DNA from: Halobacillus dabanensis
GTDB lineage: Bacteria > Bacillota > Bacilli > Bacillales > Halobacillaceae
Direction: 5' to 3'
Length of the DNA: 64,000 bases
Assembly (NCBI RefSeq): GCF_900114165.1
Contig: NZ_FOSB01000010.1
Location: 1-64,000 of the forward strand
This document shows positions 55,440 through 63,017 of this stretch, one piece after another. Every line of letters begins with the position of its first letter. Position 1 is the first letter of the stretch. Under the pieces are notes generated by a model. The model was not told where the DNA came from, made no database searches, and was given only the letters and a program-made list of their open reading frames with translations. A program made the position numbers and the translations under genes.

Positions 55440-55929
55440 AACGAAGCAAGTCATCAGGGTAGGGATTGGAGATATGAATATCGCGAGTAGTCCCGATACG
55501 ATCCGCACTTCAGGGCTTGGGTCATGTGTAGGTATCATTTTGTATGATGACGTGAAAAAAACGGCAGGGTTAGCACACATTATGCTACCGGATTCTACTC
55601 TGGCCAAAAAGCAAGGGATGAAAAGAGCGAAATATGCTGACACAGCTATTTATGATTTGGTCCATGCTTTAAAAGATATTGGAATTTCTACTTATCGCTT
55701 GAAAGCCAAAATAGCTGGTGGGGCACAAATGTTCCAATTGAGTTCGAGCAATGACATGATGCGTATTGGTCCGCGGAACATAGAGGCTGTAAAATCAATA
55801 TTGTTATCCTTTCGTATACCAATTATGGCGGAGGATGTGGGGGGGACGACCGGCAGGACGATCGAATTCGATCCAGCCTCATGTGAACTGCATATTAGAA
55901 GCGTAAACAAAAGAGAAAAGGTGATTTAA
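55429..55929 (+). CDS. cheD: Chemoreceptor glutamine deamidase CheD
   Basis: CheD deamidates receptor glutamines and is controlled by CheC binding. The Cys-His-Thr catalytic set is visible in TSGLGSCVGIILYDD and AGLAHIMLPDST, with GGAQMF later. It has 166 residues and overlaps cheC by 11 bases. Its TAA stop overlaps the ATG of the following small gene (TAATG). Confidence 0.96.
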   Translation: MVIKTKQVIRVGIGDMNIASSPDTIRTSGLGSCVGIILYDDVKKTAGLAHIMLPDSTLAKKQGMKRAKYADTAIYDLVHALKDIGISTYRLKAKIAGGAQMFQLSSSNDMMRIGPRNIEAVKSILLSFRIPIMAEDVGGTTGRTIEFDPASCELHIRSVNKREKVI

Positions 55930-55994
55930 TGAAGGGGACAACCTTATGGAACCTTCTAGCAGCTGTGAGTGGTTTTGCTTTGGTTTTTTTATGA
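55929..55994 (+). CDS. Upstream part of a split small membrane protein
   Basis: This 21-codon frame was too short to be called routinely. It starts at an ATG overlapping the cheD stop, with AAAAGGTG just upstream, and encodes a hydrophobic peptide (WNLLAAVSGFALVF, residues 7-20) that looks like a membrane segment. It stops at TGA (55992-55994), which overlaps the ATG of the next frame. The run TTTTTTTA before the stop contains U UUU UUA in frame, a classic -1 slippery heptamer (55985-55991). A -1 shift would fuse it to the downstream frame. Confidence 0.5.
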   Translation: MKGTTLWNLLAAVSGFALVFL

Positions 55995-56236
55995 GTTTTC
56001 AGGTGACTACTTTTGAGACGACGATTATACGAAGTGCTATGGGATTCTTTGCATTTTTCTTTCTTACATTCTTTTTTCGATGGATATGGAGTTTTATTTA
56101 TAAAGAACCAGGTGAAAAGGGTGGCGTCTTAGCAGAAGGAAAAGTCTCTTGTCCACATGCATCTGAAAATTCTGCTGATCCTGATATAGAAAAGACAACG
56201 GAAATGGTGCGCCATTTGCTAAAAGATGATGATTAA
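55991..56236 (+). CDS. Small membrane protein between cheD and sigD (downstream part)
   Basis: This 81-residue frame encodes one strong membrane segment (about residues 11-36, AMGFFAFFFLTFFFRWIWSFIY) and a polar cytoplasmic tail ending with ETTEMVRHLL-like residues. No family was recognised; B. subtilis has no gene here. The start could be the ATG at 55991, overlapping the upstream stop, or the ATG at 55946, which has AAGGGG eight bases before it but adds an unlikely Cys/Phe/Ser-rich leader. A fused 102-residue two-membrane-pass protein is the most natural product. Location suggests a motility role, unproven. Confidence 0.6.
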   Translation: MSFQVTTFETTIIRSAMGFFAFFFLTFFFRWIWSFIYKEPGEKGGVLAEGKVSCPHASENSADPDIEKTTEMVRHLLKDDD

Positions 56237-56289
56237 TGGTTGATACGGGGAAATTTTGATGAAAAAGAAAAAGGACGGGGAGGATTGGA

Positions 56290-57066
56290 ATGGCCGGCTG
56301 TTTATCTCCTGAAGAACAACATTGGTGGAACTTATGGACAAATGAACAAGATGGAGAAGCTGCGAATCAATTAGTACAGCAATATGACTATTTGGTAAGT
56401 TATCATGTGCAGAGGATTTCCGCACATCTCCCGAAAAGTGTAAGTAAAGATGATGTCAGGAGCTTAGGTATGCTTGGGCTCTATGATGCCTTGAAAAAAT
56501 TCGACAGGACCAGGGATCTGAAGTTTGATACATATGCTTCCTTCCGAATCAGAGGTTCGATCATGGATGGTTTGCGGAAAGAGGATTGGCTTCCGAGATC
56601 GGTAAGGGATCGTGCGAAGAAGATTGAACAGATGACCGAAAAATTGGAGCAAAAACTTCAGCGACCTGTAACCTCTAAGGAAATTGCACTGGAACTCGGA
56701 ATTTCTCCTGAAGAGGTAGAGGAAACAGTAAAAGATTCCCTTTTTTCTAACGTATTATCCATGGAAGAAAAGCCGAAGGACGGCAATGAGGAGCATAAAG
56801 AAGGAATCGGTTACTCTATTCCGGATGATCAAACTTACACACCCTCTGAGTCTATGATAAAAAAAGAGAATTATGCAGAATTAGCAAAAGAAATAGATCG
56901 TTTGAATGAAAAGGAGAAACTAGTCATCAGCCTCTTTTACCACGAAGAATTGACCCTTACAGAGATTGGGCAAGTTTTAGAATTGACCACCTCAAGGATT
57001 TCTCAAATTCATGCAAAAGCTATTTATAAACTTAAGACTTCCTTACACGAACTCATCACTGGGTAG
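56290..57066 (+). CDS. sigD: RNA polymerase sigma factor SigD (sigma-28)
   Basis: SigD directs transcription of flagellin, motor and autolysin genes. Region 2 is seen as LVQQYDYLVSYHVQRISAHLP and LGMLGLYDALKKFD, with DLKFDTYASFRIRGSIMDGLRKEDWLPRSVR; region 3 as RPVTSKEIALELGISPEEVEE; and region 4 as EKLVISLFYHEELTLTEIGQVLELTTSRISQIHAKA. The 258 residues match the family. The ATG follows GGGGAGGA. It lies late in the operon, as in B. subtilis, where distance from the promoter limits its level. Confidence 0.97.
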   Translation: MAGCLSPEEQHWWNLWTNEQDGEAANQLVQQYDYLVSYHVQRISAHLPKSVSKDDVRSLGMLGLYDALKKFDRTRDLKFDTYASFRIRGSIMDGLRKEDWLPRSVRDRAKKIEQMTEKLEQKLQRPVTSKEIALELGISPEEVEETVKDSLFSNVLSMEEKPKDGNEEHKEGIGYSIPDDQTYTPSESMIKKENYAELAKEIDRLNEKEKLVISLFYHEELTLTEIGQVLELTTSRISQIHAKAIYKLKTSLHELITG

Positions 57067-57203
57067 GTGGAATTCTAGAGCCTTTAAAAAATATTTCTAT
57101 TTCTCAAGATTGTATGGAAGCAGTAATGCAAATTCTATCAAGTGCGGAGATACTTTTGCTTCAAACTTGAAGATCCCTACATACAAAGCCGCTAATCGCA
57201 TCC

Positions 57204-57353
57204 ATGGCATTTACATGTAAAGGTTGCGGGAAGTATAACTCTCGAATCGACAAAGATTATTCTGGTGTTCTTGTGGTTCTGGAAGCCGGGGAAAAAATGG
57301 TGCGGCCAAACGAACCTCCGATCGTCAGAATGAATAATGGGGGAGAACCATGA
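57204..57353 (+). CDS. 49-residue CxxC protein between sigD and swrB
   Basis: A short frame begins MAFTCKGCGKYNSRIDKDY and ends at a TGA overlapping the swrB ATG (ATGA), which suggests coupled translation. It has one CxxC pair near the N-terminus, like half a zinc ribbon, then VLVVLEAGEKMVRPNEPPIV. No ribosome binding site is obvious at 57204, and no family was recognised. The same frame is open from 57069 to a stop at 57168, so a longer ancestral gene is possible. B. subtilis has nothing equivalent as far as I recall. Confidence 0.45.
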   Translation: MAFTCKGCGKYNSRIDKDYSGVLVVLEAGEKMVRPNEPPIVRMNNGGEP

Positions 57354-57838
57354 CTGTATTTTTATTAGTCGTCAGCTTTATCATCGATGGTGTCCTTATC
57401 TTAGCGTTATTCACCATGATGAATAAAGTTCGTCAAGCAGAAGAGTTAGAATTAAGACAGAAACAAGTGGCCTCTGAAATCGAAGATCTTTTCACCTCTT
57501 ATCTTCTTGAGATTAAAGAAGAAAACAAACGTATGGAGGAATGGATCAGGAATCATAAAGAACTAATAGTGGAGAGGACAGAGACTGAAGAGCATGCCCA
57601 GTCAGGGGTGGAAGAGGAAAAAGTGGATGGGAAAAAACCGCTCCACGTTTCTTCCTCTTATTCGCCACCGCAACCTGAAATAGAGCAGCAGGAATATCGT
57701 CCATCCATTCATTCCAGGGTGCTTGAATTGAAAGAAAAGGGATATAGCTTTGAAGAAATCGCTAAAATGTTGGACAAAGGGAAGACGGAAATTGAACTCT
57801 TGTATAAATTCCACCAAAAAACTAGTGAAAAAACTTGA
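57350..57838 (+). CDS. swrB: Swarming motility protein SwrB
   Basis: SwrB (YlxL) promotes basal-body maturation, activating export through the FliP gate, in B. subtilis. The product has one N-terminal membrane segment (about residues 3-24), a coiled coil with LRQKQVASEIEDLFTSYLLEIKEENKRMEEWI, a variable linker, and a conserved C-terminal helix-turn-helix-like segment HSRVLELKEKGYSFEEIAKMLDKGKTEIELLYKF. It has 162 residues and GGGGGAG just upstream. Its last codons overlap the rpsB promoter. Confidence 0.9.
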   Translation: MTVFLLVVSFIIDGVLILALFTMMNKVRQAEELELRQKQVASEIEDLFTSYLLEIKEENKRMEEWIRNHKELIVERTETEEHAQSGVEEEKVDGKKPLHVSSSYSPPQPEIEQQEYRPSIHSRVLELKEKGYSFEEIAKMLDKGKTEIELLYKFHQKTSEKT

Positions 57839-57863
57839 ACGCTTCTATCTCTTATGGTATATT
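57835..57863 (+). promoter_or_regulatory. Promoter of rpsB
   Basis: TTGAAC at 57835-57840 and TATATT at 57858-57863 are exactly 17 bases apart. The -35 lies at the very end of swrB. Transcription would begin near 57870, ahead of the structured leader. Confidence 0.65.
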
Positions 57864-57871
57864 TACTGACG

Positions 57872-57950
57872 GTGTCAATACACACGCCTTTGGATTCTTA
57901 AGTGAGGTTGCTCTTTACACAAGAGTTCACTAGAGGAAATGAAAGAGGCG
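57872..57950 (+). ncRNA. Structured rpsB leader (candidate S2 leader)
   Basis: CGCCTTT (57885-57891) pairs with AAAG-AGGCG (57942-57950), enclosing a hairpin in which AGTGA/TCACT (57901-57905, 57927-57931) and CTCTT/AAGAG (57911-57915, 57921-57925) stack around a TACAC loop. A small GTGT/ACAC hairpin precedes it. The fold ends just before the rpsB ribosome binding site. Autoregulation by S2 is a reasonable guess; assignment to a named RNA family was not possible. Confidence 0.5.
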
Positions 57951-57984
57951 GAGGATACTAAAAAACCAAACAGGAGGAACTATT

Positions 57985-58722
57985 ATGTCTGTAATTTCTA
58001 TGAAACAGCTACTTGAAGCTGGTGTTCACTTTGGACACCAAACCCGTCGCTGGAACCCTAAGATGAAAAAATACATCTTCACGGAGCGTAACGGAATCTA
58101 TATCATCGACCTGCAAAAAACAGTTAAAAAGGTTGACGAAGCATTCAACTATGTTAAAGAGGTCGCTGCTGATGGCGGTAACATCCTATTCGTAGGTACG
58201 AAAAAACAAGCACAAGATACAGTACGCGACGAAGCAACTCGTTGTGGCATGTATTATATCAACCAACGTTGGTTGGGTGGTACCCTAACGAACTTTGATA
58301 CGATCCGTAAGCGTATCAATCGTCTGAAAGACATTGAGCGCATGGAAGAAGACGGTACTTTCGATGTACTTCCTAAAAAAGAAGTTGTCGATATGCTTAA
58401 AGAGAAAGATCGTCTTGTTAAATTCCTTGGCGGTATCAAAGAAATGAAGAGCCTGCCGGACGCAATGTTCGTAATCGATCCTCGTAAAGAGCGTATCGCT
58501 ATTGCTGAAGCACACAAATTGAATATCCCAGTTGTAGGTATCGTTGATACAAACTGTGACCCAGATGAAATCGATTATGTCATCCCAGCTAACGATGATG
58601 CAATCCGTGCTGTCAAATTGTTAACTTCTAAGATGGCTGACGCTGTCCTTGAAGCTAAACAAGGGGAAGAAACAGAAACAACTGAAGAAACAGAAGCTGC
58701 AGTAGAAGCTGCTCAAGAGTAA
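57985..58722 (+). CDS. rpsB: 30S ribosomal protein S2
   Basis: S2 binds late in 30S assembly and interacts with S1. The N-terminus [39 protein letters not shown] and [55 protein letters not shown] are near-invariant. It has 245 residues ending in an acidic tail. GGAGG precedes the ATG. A terminator follows, so tsf is likely transcribed separately. Confidence 0.98.
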   Translation: MSVISMKQLLEAGVHFGHQTRRWNPKMKKYIFTERNGIYIIDLQKTVKKVDEAFNYVKEVAADGGNILFVGTKKQAQDTVRDEATRCGMYYINQRWLGGTLTNFDTIRKRINRLKDIERMEEDGTFDVLPKKEVVDMLKEKDRLVKFLGGIKEMKSLPDAMFVIDPRKERIAIAEAHKLNIPVVGIVDTNCDPDEIDYVIPANDDAIRAVKLLTSKMADAVLEAKQGEETETTEETEAAVEAAQE

Positions 58723-58730
58723 GAATTGTC

Positions 58731-58770
58731 AAAAGGTGATAAGGGGGGTATACCTTTATCACCTTTTTTA
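58731..58770 (+). terminator. Terminator after rpsB
   Basis: AAAAGGTGATAAGG pairs with CCTTTATCACCTTTT around a short loop (one bulge), followed by a T run. It lies 8 bases after the rpsB stop. Confidence 0.85.
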
Positions 58771-58981
58771 AAGAATATCTCTGTGAAACGTTACTCCGAT
58801 ATAGAGAAGCATATGTTTTTCGTTGCTGTAAAAAGCGGACGAGATAGAAAGGCTTTTTTAATAAGAGAGTAATGTTACCAGTATATAAAGATTGTTTAAT
58901 CTCATCCATAAACAGCTCAGTGCTTCTGGACAGGAATCGCTTAGCTATTCTTACTTGTACATTAATAAGGAGGCTTTAACA
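58771..58981. other. Leader region between rpsB and tsf
   Basis: After the rpsB terminator about 210 bases precede tsf. No convincing -35/-10 pair with good spacing was found. CGTTACTC near 58789 can pair with GAGTAATG near 58867 (one G-U), which would close a long loop; a leader structure is possible. No gene was seen. Confidence 0.35.
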
Positions 58982-59866
58982 ATGGCTGTAAACGCTAAAA
59001 TGGTAAAAGAACTTCGTGAAAAAACGGGTGCTGGAATGATGGATTGTAAAAAAGCACTGACAGAAACTGATGGTGACATGGAAAAAGCGGTCGAATGGTT
59101 GCGTGAAAAAGGAATTTCGAAAGCAGCTAAGAAAGCTGACCGTATTGCTGCAGAAGGTTCTGCTGCAATTGAAGTTTCCGGAAACACAGCTGTGCTTTTC
59201 GAAGTGAACTGTGAGACAGACTTCGTTACTAAAAACGATCAATTCAAAGAATTGCTTAAAGACCTAGGTCAACACTTGCTTACGCAAAAGCCTGCAACGG
59301 TTGAAGAAGCACTAGAACAAAAGCTTCACGGTGACGGCGAAGTACTTAGCAGCTACATTACGGACCGTGTAGCAAAAATCGGTGAGAAAATCTCTCTACG
59401 CCGTTTTGTCATCAAGGAAAAAACGGATAATGACGCATTCGGTGCTTATCTTCACATGGGTGGTAACATTGGTGTATTGACTGTCCTTGAAGGTTCTACT
59501 GACGAATCTGCAGCTAAAGACGTAGCAATGCACGTAGCAGCAGTAAACCCTCGTTATGTATCCCGTGATGAAATTCCACAGGAAGAAGCAGACAAAGAAC
59601 GCGAAATGCTTAAGACTCAAGCGATGAATGAAGGAAAGCCTGAAAACATCGTTGAAAAAATGGTAGAAGGTCGCTTGAACAAGTTCTTTGAAGAAATTTG
59701 CTTACTTGACCAAAGCTTCGTTAAAGACCCAGACCAAAAAGTCAAGCAATTCGTCGGATCTACTGGTGGTCAAATCACTGAATTCCATCGTTTTGAAGTT
59801 GGCGAAGGTATGGAAAAACGCGAAGAAAACTTTGCGGATGAAGTAATGAACCAAGTTAAAAAATAA
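58982..59866 (+). CDS. tsf: Elongation factor Ts
   Basis: EF-Ts exchanges GDP for GTP on EF-Tu. The N-terminal UBA-like domain ([40 protein letters not shown]) and the core with [16 protein letters not shown] and [15 protein letters not shown] are present. The ATG at 58982 is 8 bases after AAGGAGG and gives 294 residues; the in-frame ATG at 58892 lacks a site and family support. Confidence 0.98.
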   Translation: MAVNAKMVKELREKTGAGMMDCKKALTETDGDMEKAVEWLREKGISKAAKKADRIAAEGSAAIEVSGNTAVLFEVNCETDFVTKNDQFKELLKDLGQHLLTQKPATVEEALEQKLHGDGEVLSSYITDRVAKIGEKISLRRFVIKEKTDNDAFGAYLHMGGNIGVLTVLEGSTDESAAKDVAMHVAAVNPRYVSRDEIPQEEADKEREMLKTQAMNEGKPENIVEKMVEGRLNKFFEEICLLDQSFVKDPDQKVKQFVGSTGGQITEFHRFEVGEGMEKREENFADEVMNQVKK

Positions 59867-59877
59867 TGATTGTGAAG

Positions 59878-59910
59878 AATAGGGGACACTGCCGGTGTTC
59901 CCTATTTTCA
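59878..59910 (+). terminator. Terminator after tsf
   Basis: AATAGGGGACAC and GTGTTCCCTATT pair over 12 positions (one G-U) around a TGCCG loop, followed by TTTTC. The short T tract suggests partial termination before pyrH. Confidence 0.65.
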
Positions 59911-59980
59911 AACATGCTACATAGTTGAGCCTATGAGCAGGTGAAAATAAAGGAAATTAGCTAAAACACGGGAGGTTACT

Positions 59981-60703
59981 ATGACTACTGCTCGCTATCG
60001 TAGAATCGTATTGAAACTAAGTGGAGAGGCTTTAAGTGGAGAAGCAGGGTTCGGATTGGAACCTAGCATCATCAAATCAGTCTCCCGTCAGGTCAAAGAG
60101 GTGGCCGAATTGGGTGTTGAGGTCGCTGTCGTCGTCGGAGGCGGCAATATCTGGCGTGGTAAGGTCGGTGCCGAAATGGGTATGGATCGTGCAAACGCTG
60201 ATTATATGGGAATGCTTGCAACCGTAATGAACTCCCTGGCCCTTCAGGACAGTCTAGAGAACTTAGGGATTCCGACCCGTGTCCAAACCTCGATTGAAAT
60301 GAGACAAGTTGCGGAACCTTATATCCGCAGAAAAGCGATCCGCCATTTAGAGAAGAAAAGGGTCGTCATTTTCGCTGCAGGAACAGGTAACCCTTACTTT
60401 TCAACTGACACTACTGCCGCATTAAGAGCTGCTGAGGTCGAAGCTGATGTCATCCTCATGGCTAAGAACAATGTGGATGGTGTATATAATGATGATCCGA
60501 AAGTTAATCGTGAGGCTGTAAAGTATGACCAGCTATCTTATATGGATGTTCTGAACGAAGGTCTCGGGGTCATGGATTCAACAGCTTCATCATTATGTAT
60601 GGACAACGATATCGATTTATTGGTATTCTCTATTACAGAAGACGGAAATATTAAAAAAGCCGTGATGGGCGAAAATATCGGAACAATTGTAAAGGGGAAA
60701 TAA
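59981..60703 (+). CDS. pyrH: Uridylate kinase PyrH
   Basis: PyrH phosphorylates UMP to UDP in pyrimidine synthesis. The amino-acid-kinase fold begins [21 protein letters not shown], with [31 protein letters not shown] and [10 protein letters not shown] following. The 240 residues match the family. It is 2 bases before frr, and the two are presumably co-transcribed. Confidence 0.98.
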   Translation: MTTARYRRIVLKLSGEALSGEAGFGLEPSIIKSVSRQVKEVAELGVEVAVVVGGGNIWRGKVGAEMGMDRANADYMGMLATVMNSLALQDSLENLGIPTRVQTSIEMRQVAEPYIRRKAIRHLEKKRVVIFAAGTGNPYFSTDTTAALRAAEVEADVILMAKNNVDGVYNDDPKVNREAVKYDQLSYMDVLNEGLGVMDSTASSLCMDNDIDLLVFSITEDGNIKKAVMGENIGTIVKGK

Positions 60704-60705
60704 TC

Positions 60706-61263
60706 ATGTCTAATGCTGTAATTAATGAAACGAAACAACAAATGGAACAAGCTACCCAAGCATTTTCACGTCAACTTGCAACGGTACGTGCAGGTCGCGC
60801 AAATCCTTCTATTTTGGATAACGTGTATGTCGATTATTATGGTGCTGCAACACCATTGAATCAATTAGCACAAGTGTCTGCACCAGAGCCACGCCTACTC
60901 GTCATTACACCGTATGACAAGAGCGCTATTGCTGAAATTGAAAAAGCGATTCAGAAAGCTGACCTAGGCCTGTCCCCATCCAGTGATGGTAACGTTGTGC
61001 GGATCAATATTCCTGCGTTGACAGAAGAGCGTCGTAAAGACCTTGCTAAAGTCGTTGGCAAATATGCCGAAGAAGCGAAAGTACAAGTGCGTAACATCCG
61101 CCGTGACTCTAACGACCGTCTGAAGAAGATGGAGAAAGATGGCGAGCTTACAGAAGACGACCTTCGTTCTTATCAGGATGATGTCCAAAAAGTCACCGAC
61201 CAGAATGTCGAAAAAATCGACCAGCTGGCGAAGACAAAAGAAGAAGAAATCATGGAAGTCTGA
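60706..61263 (+). CDS. frr: Ribosome recycling factor Frr
   Basis: Frr splits post-termination ribosomes with EF-G. The two-domain helical protein has the [23 protein letters not shown] motif, [42 protein letters not shown] and a KEEEIMEV tail. At 185 residues it is standard. A terminator follows the gene. Confidence 0.98.
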   Translation: MSNAVINETKQQMEQATQAFSRQLATVRAGRANPSILDNVYVDYYGAATPLNQLAQVSAPEPRLLVITPYDKSAIAEIEKAIQKADLGLSPSSDGNVVRINIPALTEERRKDLAKVVGKYAEEAKVQVRNIRRDSNDRLKKMEKDGELTEDDLRSYQDDVQKVTDQNVEKIDQLAKTKEEEIMEV

Positions 61264-61295
61264 CTTTTTTAATATATGCCTTAAGGTGTATCAAG

Positions 61296-61327
61296 CCGCG
61301 CTGTTGATGTTTGGCAGCGCGGTTTTA
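61296..61327 (+). terminator. Terminator after frr
   Basis: CCGCGCTG and CAGCGCGG form a perfect GC-rich stem with an 11-base loop, followed by TTTTAATTTT. It separates pyrH-frr from uppS. Confidence 0.8.
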
Positions 61328-61416
61328 ATTTTGTACACTATTATTAGAGGTCCCGGCATATGATTTCAATTTAGTATATAATAGAAAGATGGAACAATCG
61401 GACTGGAGGATTGAAG

Positions 61417-62184
61417 ATGCCTATCAAGTTTCCATTCACAAGGAATAAGAAACAACCACAAACCCAGCCATCAGACCTTGCAGACAGTCACCTCCCCCAA
61501 CATGTCGCTATTATTATGGACGGAAATGGTCGCTGGGCAAAAGATAGAGGGATGCCTCGAATCGCTGGTCATAAAGAAGGCATGAGTGTCGTTAAAAGAA
61601 TGGTCCGGTATGCTTCGAATATCGGCATTAAAGTTCTCACTCTTTATGCTTTCTCCACAGAAAATTGGAAACGACCGAAGAATGAAGTGGATTTTTTGAT
61701 GAAGCTACCTGTGGATTTTCTAAATACATATTTGCCTGAACTGATTGAGCGGAATGTCCAGGTTCGGACGATTGGAGACTTTGACGTATTGCCTGCCCAT
61801 ACGCAAAAAGCAGTCAAAGAAGCAATCGAAAAGACGGAGGATAATGATGGACTTATTCTCAACTTTGCACTGAATTATGGAAGTCGATATGAAATGGTGC
61901 ACGCAGTCAAGCAAATTGCCTCCAAAGTGAAAGAGGGGGAAATCGAAACATCTGAAATTGATGAAGAATTATTTTCATCCCAGCTATACACTTGTGAATT
62001 AATTGAACCAGATTTACTCATAAGGACAAGTGGGGAACAAAGGCTGAGTAATTTCTTATTATGGCAGCTGGCTTACGCTGAGTTTTGGTTTACAGAAGTA
62101 TATTGGCCAGACTTTGATGAAAGCCATTTTGAGAAAGCTCTATATGACTTTCAAAATCGTAAACGTCGTTTCGGCGGAGTATAA
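61417..62184 (+). CDS. uppS: Undecaprenyl diphosphate synthase (isoprenyl transferase) UppS
   Basis: UppS makes the C55 lipid carrier of cell-wall synthesis from farnesyl diphosphate and isopentenyl diphosphate. The catalytic Asp is in VAIIMDGNGRWAKDRGMPRIAGHKEGM, and NFALNYGSRYEMVHAVK and RTSGEQRLSNFLLWQLAYAEFWFTEVYWPDF follow. The ATG at 61417 lies 7 bases after GGAGG and gives 255 residues; the TTG at 61411 is too close. An AT-rich stretch with a perfect TATAAT at 61377-61382 may be its promoter, but no good -35 was found. Confidence 0.97.
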   Translation: MPIKFPFTRNKKQPQTQPSDLADSHLPQHVAIIMDGNGRWAKDRGMPRIAGHKEGMSVVKRMVRYASNIGIKVLTLYAFSTENWKRPKNEVDFLMKLPVDFLNTYLPELIERNVQVRTIGDFDVLPAHTQKAVKEAIEKTEDNDGLILNFALNYGSRYEMVHAVKQIASKVKEGEIETSEIDEELFSSQLYTCELIEPDLLIRTSGEQRLSNFLLWQLAYAEFWFTEVYWPDFDESHFEKALYDFQNRKRRFGGV

Positions 62185-62200
62185 GGTGTGAAAATTTTTT

Positions 62201-62998
62201 ATGAAACAAAGAACAATTACAGCAATTGTAGCAGCACTCATATTTATTCCCATCGTCATGCTCGGAGGCTGGCCGTTTAAGATATTCGTCTATTTGATTG
62301 CCAGTATTGCCTTGCTTGAGTTAGTAAGGATGAAAAAAATCGCACGCTATTCTGTAGCTGCAGGTTTAGGGCTTATACTGATGTGGGCATTAATGTTTCC
62401 GTATGAAGTTTTGGATGCATCGATCACCTCAGGAGATTTGATTACGAAGTCCGAAATCACATTACTTGCTGTACTAATCTTGCTCAGTTATACCGTTCTC
62501 GTTAAGAACCGCTTTACTTTCGACGATGCCGGTTTTCTTTTATTGTCTGCTATATACATTGGTATGGGATTCAATTATTTGATGGAAACACGTGCGGAAG
62601 GGTTAGAATATATCTTTTTTGCTCTGTTTATCGTTTGGGCGACAGATACGGGAGCCTATTTGTTTGGCAGAGCATTAGGTAAGCGGAAGCTCTGGCCCCA
62701 GATCAGCCCTAAGAAAACGATAGAAGGATCGGTAGGAGGGGTCATTCTTGCTTGTGTGGTCGCATTTATCTTCCAGATGGTCCACCCACTCGATCATTCC
62801 CTTATCATCGTTCTTCTAGTTACGGTACTTGTTTCTATTGCAGGCCAAATCGGTGATCTTGTTGAATCGGCCTTTAAGCGCCATTATGCGGTTAAGGATT
62901 CGGGAAAGATTTTACCCGGTCACGGAGGTGTACTTGATCGGTTTGACAGCTTGATATTCATATTACCGATTCTCCATCTGATTAACTTTATAGCCTAA
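62201..62998 (+). CDS. cdsA: Phosphatidate cytidylyltransferase CdsA
   Basis: CdsA makes CDP-diacylglycerol from phosphatidate and CTP, the precursor of anionic phospholipids. It has six to eight membrane segments and the signature [19 protein letters not shown] near the C-terminus; [10 protein letters not shown] also fits the family. It has 265 residues. The ribosome binding site AAGGTG is about 12 bases before the ATG. It starts 16 bases after uppS. Confidence 0.96.
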   Translation: MKQRTITAIVAALIFIPIVMLGGWPFKIFVYLIASIALLELVRMKKIARYSVAAGLGLILMWALMFPYEVLDASITSGDLITKSEITLLAVLILLSYTVLVKNRFTFDDAGFLLLSAIYIGMGFNYLMETRAEGLEYIFFALFIVWATDTGAYLFGRALGKRKLWPQISPKKTIEGSVGGVILACVVAFIFQMVHPLDHSLIIVLLVTVLVSIAGQIGDLVESAFKRHYAVKDSGKILPGHGGVLDRFDSLIFILPILHLINFIA

Positions 62999-63017
62999 AA
63001 CGAAGGGGAAGTTCTTA

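Noticed and set aside
55946-55990. ATG at 55946 as the start of the cheD-sigD membrane protein
   Set aside because: It has a fair Shine-Dalgarno, but its first 15 residues are a Cys/Phe/Ser-rich shadow of the better membrane segment in the other frame. Kept only as an alternative.
57011-57220. 69-residue frame overlapping the end of sigD
   Set aside because: It begins inside sigD in another frame, has no ribosome binding site and no family-like composition; the 49-residue CxxC frame is better supported.
61377-61382. uppS promoter
   Set aside because: The TATAAT is perfect but no -35-like hexamer lies 16-18 bases upstream and there is no extended -10 TG.
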